A stretch of 48,506 nucleotides of DNA, taken from Salaquimonas sp. Lineage in GTDB: Bacteria > Pseudomonadota > Alphaproteobacteria > Rhizobiales > Rhizobiaceae. Of this stretch, positions 16,410-27,947 are shown one piece after another. The notes below the pieces were generated by a model that worked only from the letters and a program-made list of their open reading frames with translations, was not told the DNA's origin and made no database searches. The position numbers and the translations under genes were made by a program. Every line of letters starts with the position of its first letter. The stretch's first letter is position 1. The stretch is from assembly GCA_022340185.1 (NCBI GenBank), contig JAJDOK010000029.1:1-48506 (forward strand). The letters are read 5' to 3'.

Positions 16410-17534
16410 TCACGGTTGAAAGATCAACACAAGATAGGCGAAGAACACCACCAGATGGACCGCGCCCTGGAGCAGGTTGGTGCGTACTGCGCCGAAGGTC
16501 AGCATGGAGATGACCAGCGTCAGGAGGAGCAGAACCATCTCGGTCGGATCGAGCCCAAGTTCAACGTGTATCCCGCTGATCAAGCCGATGACAACGACTG
16601 CCGGCACTGTCAGGCTTATCGTGGCAAGGGCTGAACCAAGGCAGATGTTGACGGCGCGCTGCAGGTGATTGCCCAGTGCCGATTCGAAGGCGGCCAGTCC
16701 TTCCGGAGCAAGGACGAGGATGGCGACAAGCACGCCGCCCAGAGCCTCCGGCAGACCGATCGATTCGGTTGCGAAGTCGACAACAACCGCCAGCTTCTTG
16801 GAAAGAAGCACGATGGGGACAAGCGTCAGCAACAGAAAGATTGCATGAAAGACAACGGAGCGCGGCTTCAGGGATTTGTGATGCCCGTCATCATGCCCGT
16901 CCGGTCCTGAGGCTGCCGGAATCTCGTCTCGAACGACGAAATAGTCGCGATGGCGGATCGTCTGGATCGCCAGAAACACACCGTAGAGCAGGACGGTGAC
17001 CGCCGAGAAGAGCAGCCCCTGCGCGGTGGTCAGCGTCGGCCCAGTGGTGGAGGTCGTGAAGCGCGGCAGGATCAGCGACAGCGTCGCCAGCGTGATGATA
17101 ACACTCAGATAGGAGCGTGCGCCCTGGAGGTTGAAGCTCTGTTCGCGATGACGAATTCCGCCAAGCAGCAGCGACAGCCCGACCATTCCGTCGAGGACAA
17201 TGATGAGGACGGCAAGCATGGTATCGCGGGCAAGGGTCGGGTTGGGGCCGGCGTGGAGCATGACGGCCGCGATTACGGAAACCTCGATGCTGATCACGGA
17301 GATGGTCAGGACCAGGGTACCAAAGGGTTCGCCGAGGAGGATGGCGAGGCAGTCAGCGTGCCGAACAGCGCTAAAGGAACTCCATAGCATCGCGCCGAAC
17401 AGCCACAGAAAAAGGACTGTAAACAGGATCGGGTGGCCGAGATTGTCGAGCCAGGCCTTGCCAATTGTGTAAAACACCACGGCCGACAGCGCGGTGACAA
17501 TGAAAGCCGCTTCCGAGCGGATAGTCCTCAACAT
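16410..17534 (-). CDS. chaA: ChaA-like calcium/proton antiporter
   Basis: An inner-membrane CaCA-superfamily exchanger that expels Ca2+ (and in E. coli Na+ and K+) for protons. The 374 residues form about eleven membrane helices. The two inverted repeats are visible: FSAVRHADCLAILLGEPFG with SVISIEVSVIAAVM in the first, and LVAILVLAPEGLAAFESAL with ALATISLTVPAVVVI in the second; their Glu residues line the ion site. A His/Asp-rich cytoplasmic loop (SGPDGHDDGHHKS) lies between the repeats, as in E. coli ChaA. The ATG at 17534 has GGAG nine bases upstream. A start at 17570 or 17597 is possible. Confidence 0.92.
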   Translation of the reverse strand: MLRTIRSEAAFIVTALSAVVFYTIGKAWLDNLGHPILFTVLFLWLFGAMLWSSFSAVRHADCLAILLGEPFGTLVLTISVISIEVSVIAAVMLHAGPNPTLARDTMLAVLIIVLDGMVGLSLLLGGIRHREQSFNLQGARSYLSVIITLATLSLILPRFTTSTTGPTLTTAQGLLFSAVTVLLYGVFLAIQTIRHRDYFVVRDEIPAASGPDGHDDGHHKSLKPRSVVFHAIFLLLTLVPIVLLSKKLAVVVDFATESIGLPEALGGVLVAILVLAPEGLAAFESALGNHLQRAVNICLGSALATISLTVPAVVVIGLISGIHVELGLDPTEMVLLLLTLVISMLTFGAVRTNLLQGAVHLVVFFAYLVLIFQP

Positions 17535-17791
17535 CGCGCCGCACTCCAGCCAGAAATTGGTCAGTATCATGATGATGCGAAAAGGCGCCAGCGGCAAGAA
17601 ACACCGCCGAATACAGCAGGCAATGCCGTTCGATTGTAATTCGCTTGGGCCGCGGATTACACCCCGTGCTCGGATCCTGTAAGTCGCAAGGAATATGCGC
17701 TTGCCGGTCGCCGTGTGGCGTCGAGGTTCTACTCGTGCGGAATCTCATCGTCGCCCAACAGTATGGTCCGGATGCGAACAAGCCTGCAATT

Positions 17792-18624
17792 TTAATACAC
17801 CGGCTGGAATGCCGTGCTCGGCGTCGTCTTCAGCACGTCGATGAAGGCACGCAGGTGCGATGGTACCAGACGATGCCCTGGATAATAGAGGAACTGTCCA
17901 GGGTAGTCTGGGCACCAGTCCTCAAGCACGGTCCGAAGCTTGCCCGTGCGCAGGTACGGCTCGGCCAGCAATTGCGGAACAAACGCAATCCCCACGCCCC
18001 GCAACGCCGCCTCGACCATCAGTTCCGTTCTGTTGAAACGCAACGGTCCGGGAACATCTACCGCAATCGCTTCCCCCTTGTGTTCGAATCCCCATTCATA
18101 GGGCCGACCGGCCGGCGTTGCGAGCGGATGCAGACATGCTCGCTCAAGTCATCCGGGGTGCGGGGCGGTTTGTGACCCGTGAGATAGGATGGTGCGGCGA
18201 CTGCCAGCATCCTCGACCGGTCGCCGAAACGCACCGCGATCATGTCCAGCGGAACATCTTCTCCAAGCCTGAATCCAGCGTCGAAACCTTCGGCGACGAT
18301 ATCGACAAATCCGGATTGAGCGACCAGATCGATTGTCACATCCGGATAGTGTGCGAGAAAGGCCGGTATGACGGTCTGGACGAGCAGCATGGAGGCGGTC
18401 TCCGAAGCGGTCAGGCGCAACAGACCGGCCGGCTCCGAACGCGCGGTATCCACTTCGGCCAACACGCCGTCGAGGTTCCCGAGGATCGGCAGCAATTGCT
18501 CGACCAGTCGCTCACCAGTCGGCGTGGGCGAGACGCTTCGCGTTGTCCGGTTGAGCAGCCGGGAGCCGAGGCGGGCTTCCAGCCCTGTCATCATGTGGCT
18601 GATCGTCGATGGCGACATGGACAT
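17792..18624 (-). pseudogene. Truncated and frameshifted LysR-family regulator
   Basis: Two adjacent frames together make a LysR protein. The first (18624-18058) holds the recognition helix MSMSPSTISHMMTGLEARLG and most of the effector domain. At about 18101 the reading shifts: in the next frame YEWGFEHKGEAIAVDVP continues into the second piece (18043-17792) without a gap. One missing base in the GGG run at 18101-18103 explains this. The front is also broken. The usual first 20-25 residues (first HTH helix) are missing, and the frame runs back directly into the guaA stop codon. Both ends argue for a decayed gene. A sequencing error could explain only the frameshift. Confidence 0.85.
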
Positions 18625-18690
18625 ATTCCCAGCCGGGCGCGGTCCCGTTTCCGCGCTGGTTGCTTTGCCGGTGCCGGTCGCCGATTCCCC

Positions 18691-20256
<1,566 letters not shown>

Positions 20257-20295
20257 AACGAGCCTTTAGAGAAATGCGCGAGTCGCCGCAACGGG

Positions 20296-20775
20296 TCAGC
20301 CAGAAGTTTTTCCGCCATTCCCTTTCGGAGCAATATCATTGAGCGCAACGAGCGCATTGCGCAACGCCTCGAAGCGCTCCTTGCCCAATTGTTTGCGGTA
20401 GCCCACTTCGATCCGCCGCTTGATCGCATCGGCGTCGCGCAACGCAGCCTGGCCCTTTTCGGTATGGCGCACGATCCGGCCGCGCCTGTCGTTCGGATCG
20501 GGAAGGCGCTGCAGGATGTCTTCGGCCTCAAGCCCGTCGATCAACTGCTGGACAGCCTGTTTGGAGATGCCCATGCGTTCGATGATCCTCGATTGCGGCG
20601 TGCCGTGGGGGGCGATGTGGGCGAGCAGGGTCGCGCGGGCGTCGGTGAACCACTCATGGCCCGCCTCGCGCATGGCATCGACGAACTCCTTGTGCCAGCC
20701 ACGGCTCGCCTGCCACAACCGCCAGCCGATGTGATCGATCAGATCGCCGGAGTTTTCGTCAAGTCTCTTGACCAA
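20296..20775 (-). CDS. MarR-family transcriptional regulator
   Basis: A 159-residue winged-helix repressor. The core runs TDARATLLAHIAP, then GTPQSRIIERMGISKQAVQQLIDGLEAEDILQRLPDPNDRRGR: the recognition helix and the DxRDRR-like wing typical of MarR. A TTG start is inferred, with AGG seven bases upstream. It is divergent from the small gene at 20863. A palindrome in between overlaps its own likely promoter, so self-regulation and control of the neighbour are plausible. The ligand is unknown. guaA follows after a 39-base gap and could be read through from here. Confidence 0.88.
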   Translation of the reverse strand: MVKRLDENSGDLIDHIGWRLWQASRGWHKEFVDAMREAGHEWFTDARATLLAHIAPHGTPQSRIIERMGISKQAVQQLIDGLEAEDILQRLPDPNDRRGRIVRHTEKGQAALRDADAIKRRIEVGYRKQLGKERFEALRNALVALNDIAPKGNGGKTSG

Positions 20776-20790
20776 TTATCGCCTATCTCC

Positions 20791-20815
20791 TATTAGTCTA
20801 GTTACTTGACCATTA
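20791..20815. promoter_or_regulatory. Probable MarR operator and promoter
   Basis: TATTAGTCTAG and CTTGACCATTA are imperfect inverted arms (8 of 11 match) around a TTA centre. On the minus strand CTGACA and TAGACT, 17 bases apart, overlap it. A related CTTGACCA-ATTAT copy lies at about 20767-20779, over the MarR start codon. Confidence 0.5.
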
Positions 20816-20862
20816 TGTGTCAGGGAAACGGATACACCAAGATGAATGGATGGAGAAGCATC

Positions 20863-21186
20863 ATGGCCAAACTGGACGAGCCCGCGCTGGCCGCCATCAT
20901 GGTGGGTGCGACACACGTACTCGATCTCGATGGCAAGGAAGCGGTCATCTACTATCAGGACGCGGACAAGGCCCACATGCTGTTGCCCGATGGAACCGCC
21001 CTGTCGGGCAAGTGGCGTCTGGAAAAAGGCGGCTATTCCGTCGACTGGACCAACGGCCCGAACGCAAGCTGGTCGCTGGACAATTACGCTTCCGGCAGGA
21101 TCGGCTATGTCGATGCGACTGGCACGCGGCGCGCCGACCTCACGCGCATCGAATTCGGCAATCCCGAAAACCTGCCTCGGCAGTGA
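20863..21186 (+). CDS. Small protein of unknown function, divergent from MarR
   Basis: A 107-residue protein with no signal peptide or membrane helix. The middle (HMLLPDGTALSGKWRLEKGG, then YSVDWTNGPNASWSLDNY) is rich in Trp, Gly and aromatic residues and looks like a small beta-sheet domain. I do not recognise the family. GGAGAAG lies upstream of the ATG at 20863. Its placement opposite a MarR gene suggests that this is the gene the regulator controls. It converges with the nucleosidase gene, leaving only 7 bases between stops. Confidence 0.7.
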   Translation: MAKLDEPALAAIMVGATHVLDLDGKEAVIYYQDADKAHMLLPDGTALSGKWRLEKGGYSVDWTNGPNASWSLDNYASGRIGYVDATGTRRADLTRIEFGNPENLPRQ

Positions 21187-21193
21187 GGTGCCG

Positions 21194-21826
21194 TCAAATC
21201 CCAAGCGTGCCTTCGCCGACCGCCGTCATCAGGCGATCGACGGCGGTCGCCAGATTCTCGTCGACGACGTGGAGATATTCGGTCCAGTTGTCGATGTGGT
21301 GCAATTCGGCGGCGCCGTCGGAAATGCCGCGCAGCGCCACCAGGGGCACATCGAAACGCATGGCGGCGCGCAGCACGGCATAGGTCTCCATGTCGACCAT
21401 GTCTGCTTCGATCGCATCATAGGCCGCACCCGAGACGATGTTGGCGCCGGTCGAAAGGCTGGCAGTGTCGACACCCGGCACGCGCAGCTTCAGGTCGAGG
21501 ATAGCCGGCAGGTCGAGAAAGGGCGTCACCCCCTTTTCGAAACCGAACGGAGACGCGTCCATATCCCGAAACGAGACGGAACTTGCCTGATAGACGCTCG
21601 CCTGTTCGAGCTTGCGCGAGCCGGCGGAACCGAGTGAAACGACGAGGTCGGGCAATGCCTCTCGCGCGACGAGTTCCGCCAGCTTGTGCGCGGTGACGAT
21701 TGCTGCCTCGACTGGGCCGACCCCGGTGATCAGCGGCACGAAGCGGCGGCGCAGATGTTCGCCATATTCGGCCTCGACGGCCATGACGAACAGGATCGAT
21801 TTGCCGCCCTGGCGAAGGAGTTCCAT
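21194..21826 (-). CDS. MTA/SAH nucleosidase-like phosphorylase-fold protein
   Basis: A 210-residue PNP/UDP-fold enzyme that most likely hydrolyses 5'-methylthioadenosine or S-adenosylhomocysteine, recycling the purine and sulphur moieties. VMAVEAEYGEHL is the N-terminal acidic motif. TGVGPVEAA and SLGSAG are the phosphate/ribose loops. DMETYAV holds the ribose-binding Glu and RGISDGA the catalytic Asp that protonates the purine. The ATG at 21826 (MELLRQGGKS) matches family starts better than the earlier in-frame codon at 21886. It is the last of a minus-strand run from MAPEG to here. Confidence 0.85.
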   Translation of the reverse strand: MELLRQGGKSILFVMAVEAEYGEHLRRRFVPLITGVGPVEAAIVTAHKLAELVAREALPDLVVSLGSAGSRKLEQASVYQASSVSFRDMDASPFGFEKGVTPFLDLPAILDLKLRVPGVDTASLSTGANIVSGAAYDAIEADMVDMETYAVLRAAMRFDVPLVALRGISDGAAELHHIDNWTEYLHVVDENLATAVDRLMTAVGEGTLGI

Positions 21827-21915
21827 GCCGTGTTTCCGACTAACTGTGTCTGGCCAACTCATAGCCCGCACGTCGCGGTCGGCCAATGCCGAATGTGGGA
21901 AAGTCTGTCAGCCAT

Positions 21916-22371
21916 TCAGTTGAGCATGACGATCGCACCATTGAGCAGCGTGGCGAAGGCGACCCAGGCGCCATAGGGCATGAACAGCAGTGCCGCTGCC
22001 CGCGCCGGCCACCACGCGCGGGCGATATAGACGAGGATCATCACGAGCATCGAGGCGACGAGAATGAGCGCGGAGCCGGGTTGCTGCATGCGGAAGAACA
22101 GGATGCTCCAGCCGCCGTTCAGCAATGCCAACACGACCCAGAGCGGAACGAGCCGTTCGCGGGCTTGGGAATGGTAGGCGAGCGCGCCCGAAATGCCGAT
22201 CAGGACGTAAAGCAATGTCCATACCGGCGCGAAGACCCAATTCGGCGGGTTGAATGAGGGCTTTTCGAGGCCGGCATACCATTCACCCGGCGGCGAGAAC
22301 CAGGCGGCGGCAAAGCCAATCGCCAGCATGGCGGCCGTGAAGACAAGCGCGGATTTGGTGACTTCGTTCAT
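21916..22371 (-). CDS. tspO: TspO/MBR-family membrane protein
   Basis: A 151-residue protein with five membrane helices, the bacterial homologue of the mitochondrial translocator protein. KPSFNPPNWVFAPVWTLLYV is the signature between helices 1 and 2, and the Trp-rich later helices (WPARAAALLFMPYGAWVAFAT) complete the porphyrin-binding pocket. In Rhodobacter TspO tunes pigment gene expression; in Sinorhizobium it has been linked to nutrient stress. It is 10 bases after the Popeye-like gene, so the two are probably co-transcribed. Confidence 0.93.
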   Translation of the reverse strand: MNEVTKSALVFTAAMLAIGFAAAWFSPPGEWYAGLEKPSFNPPNWVFAPVWTLLYVLIGISGALAYHSQARERLVPLWVVLALLNGGWSILFFRMQQPGSALILVASMLVMILVYIARAWWPARAAALLFMPYGAWVAFATLLNGAIVMLN

Positions 22372-22380
22372 ACCGGTTTT

Positions 22381-23121
22381 CTATATGGATTCGGCCGGTG
22401 GCAAGCCTTCTGCTTCCGACAGTACCGCCAGCGCCGGAAGCCCCTCGGTGTTGGTCTTGACCAGCTTGTCGACGAGATTGCGGTTGAAGCCACCCTCCAT
22501 GGCATGGCGCACTTCCGGATTGCGCTCCAGATGGGCACGCAGCGCCGTTCTTTCGAAGGTGAGGCAGCGCATCGGGGTCAGCACCGTGACAGTGGCGGTC
22601 GCGTGCTTGCCGGTCAGATAACTCATCTCGCCCAGGAAATCACCTGGCCCGACAAGGCCGACAGGGCGGTCGTGGCGCGTGATGCGTGCCGTGCCGTTGA
22701 CGATGAAATAGAGATGGGTCGGTGTCGAATCCTCGGTGATCAGCACCTCGTCCTCGCCGACCTCGATCCATTTGCCGAGCTTCACCAGTCGGCGCGCATG
22801 GGCGCGCTCCAACCCGTGCAGCGCGATGTCGATAAAGGTCTGTTCCTCGCCAGTGAACTTGCCACGGCGGTTCTCGATGAACAGGATCAGCAATTGCCCG
22901 AGATTGACGAGGCTGAACAGCGATTCCCAGAAGCAGCTCACCCAGTCGCCCAGCGTGGAATAGTAGATCGCCGAAAAAGCGCCGGCGGCGATGGCGAAGA
23001 CACGCAGCCAGACCATTCTGCGCATCAGCATGGAGATGATCAGCAGGACATAGGCAAAATGACCCGGAAGGTTGGCCGGGTTGAGAAAGGAGGCAAGAAA
23101 TGAATCGACGAAAGCCTGCAT
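22381..23121 (-). CDS. Popeye-like membrane protein with cyclic-nucleotide-binding domain
   Basis: A 246-residue protein. The N-terminal third (about 1-85) forms three membrane helices, with DWVSCFWESLFSLVNLGQLL in the third. A CRP-type cNMP-binding domain follows (about 110-220): ITEDSTPTHLYFIVNGTARI and GPGDFLGEMSYLTGKHATATVTV give the beta-roll and phosphate-binding cassette, with GEMSYLTGKHATAT resembling the FGE...R/TAT motif. The layout of three helices plus one cNMP domain is that of bacterial relatives of animal Popeye (POPDC) proteins. There is no HTH, so it is not a CRP-like transcription factor. It probably senses cAMP or a related ligand at the membrane. The effector partner is unknown. 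TspO follows within 10 bases. Confidence 0.8.
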   Translation of the reverse strand: MQAFVDSFLASFLNPANLPGHFAYVLLIISMLMRRMVWLRVFAIAAGAFSAIYYSTLGDWVSCFWESLFSLVNLGQLLILFIENRRGKFTGEEQTFIDIALHGLERAHARRLVKLGKWIEVGEDEVLITEDSTPTHLYFIVNGTARITRHDRPVGLVGPGDFLGEMSYLTGKHATATVTVLTPMRCLTFERTALRAHLERNPEVRHAMEGGFNRNLVDKLVKTNTEGLPALAVLSEAEGLPPAESI

Positions 23122-23157
23122 GCCTACCTGCCCGTCTTGCTGCTCAAGAATGGGCCC

Positions 23158-24438
23158 CTACACTTTGACAAGGGTCGCGAAGAAGAACCCGTCGGTACCG
23201 GTCCGCTTCGCAGTCAGCGCGACCATAGAACCCCCGACGATGCGGCATTGTGCAGAATGGCACATCTGCGCGAAGGGTTCGCCGGTCGATTGTAGCGTGA
23301 AATCGGGATGTTTCGCGAGGAAGGCGGCAATACGATCACCATTTTCGCCGGCAAAGACCGAACAGGTGACGTAGACGAGGCGACCGCCGGGACGCACAAG
23401 GAGGCTGGCTTCGGCCAGGATCGTGTCCTGCTCGACCATGCGGGCTTCGAGTGCGGCTTCGTCAAGCCGCCATTTGGCGTCGGGGCGACGGCGCCAGGTG
23501 CCCGAACCGGTGCAGGGCGCATCGACCAGTACACAGTCCATCCTGCCAGCGAAGTCGGAAAGATCGGCGGCGGGCGCCAGCACCTGAACGTTGCGGACGC
23601 TAGCACGCTTCAACCGGTCATGGATCGGCGCGAGGCGCATGCGGTTCGAATCATGGGCGTAGATCTGGCCCTTGTTCTCCATCGCCGCGGCGAGCGCCAG
23701 TGTCTTGCCGCCCGCTCCGGCACAATAGTCGAAGACCTGTTCGCCGGGTTTGACGTTCGTTGCGAGCGCGGCCAACTGGCTGCCCTCGTCCTGGACCTCG
23801 AACCAGCCTTTCTGAAATGCCGCCTCGGCTTGAACATTGGGGAGCCGTACCGCACGCGTGCCCGGCGCGATACGCAGGCCGGATGGCGCAAGGGGCGACG
23901 GCTTCGCATCGAAGCGGGCGAGCTGTTTCGCCACCTTGTCGCGTGTCGATTTCAGCGTGTTGACGCGCAGATCGAGCGGTGGGCGTTCGGCCAGCGCTTG
24001 CGCTTCCGCGATCCAGTCTTCGCCGAAGGATTGCTCGAAATGCGGCGCGCACCATTCGGGGATGTCGGCACGAACATAGGCAGGCGCTTGCGCCAAATCG
24101 CTTGCGAGCCAGCTCGCAAGCTGCCCGGCAGGCGGCAGTTCGGGCGCGTGGCGATCTTCGGCAAATTCGGTGGCGAGTTCGTCGACGCCATAGTTCCATT
24201 GGCCGAGCAAGGTCATGAGCACGAGGCCGATGGCGTCATCGGAACCCGCACACCAGGCCTGCGAGGCACGCTTTCGAAGCGTGTCATAGACGAGATTGCC
24301 GATTGCCGCACGATCACCACCGCCAGCGAAACGATGCGACAGGCCCCAGTCGCGCAGCGCCTCGGAAGCCGGGCGGTGGCGAACAGCCATGTCGTTCAGC
24401 ACCTCGATTGCCGCACTGGCGCGACCGCCTAACCGCAT
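23158..24438 (-). CDS. rsmB: 16S rRNA (cytosine-C5) methyltransferase, RsmB type
   Basis: A 426-residue SAM-dependent RNA methyltransferase of the Fmu/RsmB group. The N-terminal NusB-like helical domain (about 1-130) is followed by FEVQDEGSQLAALATNVKPGEQVFDYCAGAGGKTLALA, with the SAM-binding DYCAGAGGKT. The two catalytic cysteines lie in DAPCTGSGTWRRRPD and VTCSVFAGEN. In Rhizobiales this gene commonly sits between guaB and guaA, as here. It starts 30 bases after the MAPEG gene, and the Popeye-like gene follows 36 bases after its end. Confidence 0.93.
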   Translation of the reverse strand: MRLGGRASAAIEVLNDMAVRHRPASEALRDWGLSHRFAGGGDRAAIGNLVYDTLRKRASQAWCAGSDDAIGLVLMTLLGQWNYGVDELATEFAEDRHAPELPPAGQLASWLASDLAQAPAYVRADIPEWCAPHFEQSFGEDWIAEAQALAERPPLDLRVNTLKSTRDKVAKQLARFDAKPSPLAPSGLRIAPGTRAVRLPNVQAEAAFQKGWFEVQDEGSQLAALATNVKPGEQVFDYCAGAGGKTLALAAAMENKGQIYAHDSNRMRLAPIHDRLKRASVRNVQVLAPAADLSDFAGRMDCVLVDAPCTGSGTWRRRPDAKWRLDEAALEARMVEQDTILAEASLLVRPGGRLVYVTCSVFAGENGDRIAAFLAKHPDFTLQSTGEPFAQMCHSAQCRIVGGSMVALTAKRTGTDGFFFATLVKV

Positions 24439-24468
24439 TCGGTCAATCCCGTCATGGTCGGAGCTGAA

Positions 24469-24888
24469 TCAGAGCAGGCCGGTGAGTTGAATGGCAAAGA
24501 TGACCCAGAAGGCGATCAGGATGAAATAGGCGAACATGAAGATCGGCCGGCGGTGGCGCAGATCGTTGGTCGAGGTGTGAACGTAGACATGCACCGTCTT
24601 GACGATGACGAAGGCCCAGGCAAGCGCCAGCAGGAGATAGCTGACATTGTGGCTGGCATAGGCTGCCAGCACGCCAGCATAGAACATCACGCCTGTTTCG
24701 TTCTGGTTGCGGATGGCATTGGTGAAGCGCAGACTATCTTCCGGTTCGCCCTGGTTGAGCTTGTAAACGCCGCCCTTGACCTTGCCTTCCCTGACGGTGC
24801 GTATCCTAGCGCGGCTCATTGGTATGTAGAGCGCGAGCGTGACGAGCGCCTGGATGACCAGCGGCCATAGCACGAGGTTGGGGTTCAT
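24469..24888 (-). CDS. MAPEG-family membrane protein
   Basis: A 139-residue protein with four membrane helices. It contains the NLVLWPLVIQALVTLALYIP first helix, NQGEPEDSLRFTNAIRNQNE and a FYAGVLAAYASHNVSYLLLALAWAFV stretch that fit MAPEG (membrane-associated eicosanoid/glutathione metabolism) proteins. Bacterial members are often glutathione-dependent transferases or peroxidases of unknown substrate. GGAG precedes the ATG. It lies 25 bases downstream of guaB and 30 bases upstream of rsmB, in the same transcript. Confidence 0.87.
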   Translation of the reverse strand: MNPNLVLWPLVIQALVTLALYIPMSRARIRTVREGKVKGGVYKLNQGEPEDSLRFTNAIRNQNETGVMFYAGVLAAYASHNVSYLLLALAWAFVIVKTVHVYVHTSTNDLRHRRPIFMFAYFILIAFWVIFAIQLTGLL

Positions 24889-24913
24889 GGCGGCGCTCCA
24901 GTGATCTGCCGGA

Positions 24914-26521
<1,608 letters not shown>

Positions 26522-27736
26522 CTATCGGCCGTCAAGAAAATCCGGCTGGCCGGACTGGCCCGGCACCGACGCCGAAGCCAGCTTGGGTGCATCCTCCAGC
26601 TTGGCCATATAGGTCGGCAGATGCGTGATGTCGGGCACGACGACGATCTTTTCGACCTCGCCGCGTTTGAATGCGGTCAGGAACTTGTCGTAGTGCTTGA
26701 AGGACAGGCAGCCATTCGAGCCATTGGTGCCGCGCAGCATGTAGGTATGGGCCAGAATGCCGTCGCGACCGCGCATGGCGTCATCGTCGGTCGGCAGCAT
26801 GCGAACCGCCTCGACACCGTGGAACAATGTCTCGCGCATGCGAAGCTTGTAGATATTGGGTGGAGTCGGCCCCTTCATACGCACATGGGCGTAACGCGGA
26901 TTGTCCTTCATCTTGCCGAGACCGGAATGGGCCTCGAGACGCCGGCCATTCGGCATGTAAACCACGGCATGCTTGATGTCATAGACGGCGATGCGGCTTC
27001 CCGGTCCGGGAAGTCCCCAAGGCTTGAAGACGTTCTTGAAACCGCCGAACGCGCCTTTTGAATTATCCTCTTCAACTTCCACTTCCGGCGCCGCATAGGC
27101 AAGCTCGGCCGCTTTGGAAGAAGTCCTGGAATTTTCCTGGCTACCGGACGGAACCGCATCTGATTCGGTTTCGTCAGTCGACAACGACGCCAGTTCGTCG
27201 ACGGAAATCTCGCCGAGCGTCAGCCGGTCGAAGAAGGACAGGCCCGGCATGCTCCCGCTTTCGGCCGTGTCGGCAAACCTGTCGCCATCCATCGAGGGCT
27301 CGAGGCTGGCGAGCAGGACGGGATGGAAGCCGTTGGCGTCATCCTCCATCACCTCGGAGGGGAGGAAATGATTGCCTTCATCGCCGCTGGTGCGCGCAGA
27401 CGGCGCCAGCAGAAAACTGGAAAGTGCCGAAGAACCGAGCGCCCGCAATTTCTGCGCCGTGGTTGTCAGACTGATCCCGTCGGTCATTGCTGCGCGGAAT
27501 GCCGGCTCCGTCTCACGGCCAATGGACGACACCGTCTCCGGCGAAGGCGAGATTGCGGGAATGGAAGCAGCAGACGGCGTAACATCCACCGTGCTCACGG
27601 CGGCCACCGTCGCGCCGCCGACCAGGGCGGCAATTGCCGACAATGCGTAGAGAGAATGCTTGGCGCGTTTTGCTGATTTGCCCCTGGACGGAACACGCCC
27701 ACGGGATTTCGAACCGTCGAACCGATGCTTACTCAA
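26522..27736 (-). CDS. DUF2778 L,D-transpeptidase-like protein
   Basis: A 404-residue exported protein. A basic N-terminus (SKSRGRVPSRGKSAKRAKH) precedes a signal or membrane segment (about 28-50), then a long Ser/Glu-rich low-complexity linker (about 55-240). The C-terminal domain (about 250-385) has SRIAVYDIKHAVVYMPNGRRL and ILAHTYMLRGTNGSNGCLSF, with the catalytic-type His (about 329) and SxGC cysteine (about 342). This matches DUF2778, the family of Tlde1-type periplasmic L,D-transpeptidase-like enzymes. The protein may edit or cross-link the organism's own peptidoglycan. It could also be an exported effector, but no type VI genes are near. Two palindromes lie in its leader (27766-27781 and 27838-27851). 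Confidence 0.8.
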   Translation of the reverse strand: MSKHRFDGSKSRGRVPSRGKSAKRAKHSLYALSAIAALVGGATVAAVSTVDVTPSAASIPAISPSPETVSSIGRETEPAFRAAMTDGISLTTTAQKLRALGSSALSSFLLAPSARTSGDEGNHFLPSEVMEDDANGFHPVLLASLEPSMDGDRFADTAESGSMPGLSFFDRLTLGEISVDELASLSTDETESDAVPSGSQENSRTSSKAAELAYAAPEVEVEEDNSKGAFGGFKNVFKPWGLPGPGSRIAVYDIKHAVVYMPNGRRLEAHSGLGKMKDNPRYAHVRMKGPTPPNIYKLRMRETLFHGVEAVRMLPTDDDAMRGRDGILAHTYMLRGTNGSNGCLSFKHYDKFLTAFKRGEVEKIVVVPDITHLPTYMAKLEDAPKLASASVPGQSGQPDFLDGR

Positions 27737-27947
27737 TAGTCTTTCCTACCCGTCTGCCGTCCCGGAATTTCGCCCGAAATTTCCCTGGAAGCGGCCCCGA
27801 CGTCTTTGCCCGAACTTCTTGTTTGCCCGAACATAGACGCCAATTTTGGCGAAAATTGTCTCGGATCTTGGTTAGCAATCCCTTTACGGAATCGCCTTGA
27901 TCTAGATTAAATCGTTGAAGAATTCGATTTCGCGGCTGGAATCGCGT

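Noticed and set aside
23640..23660. GGTTCGAATC, the look of a tRNA T-loop
   Set aside because: It lies in rsmB coding sequence and no acceptor or anticodon stem fits around it.
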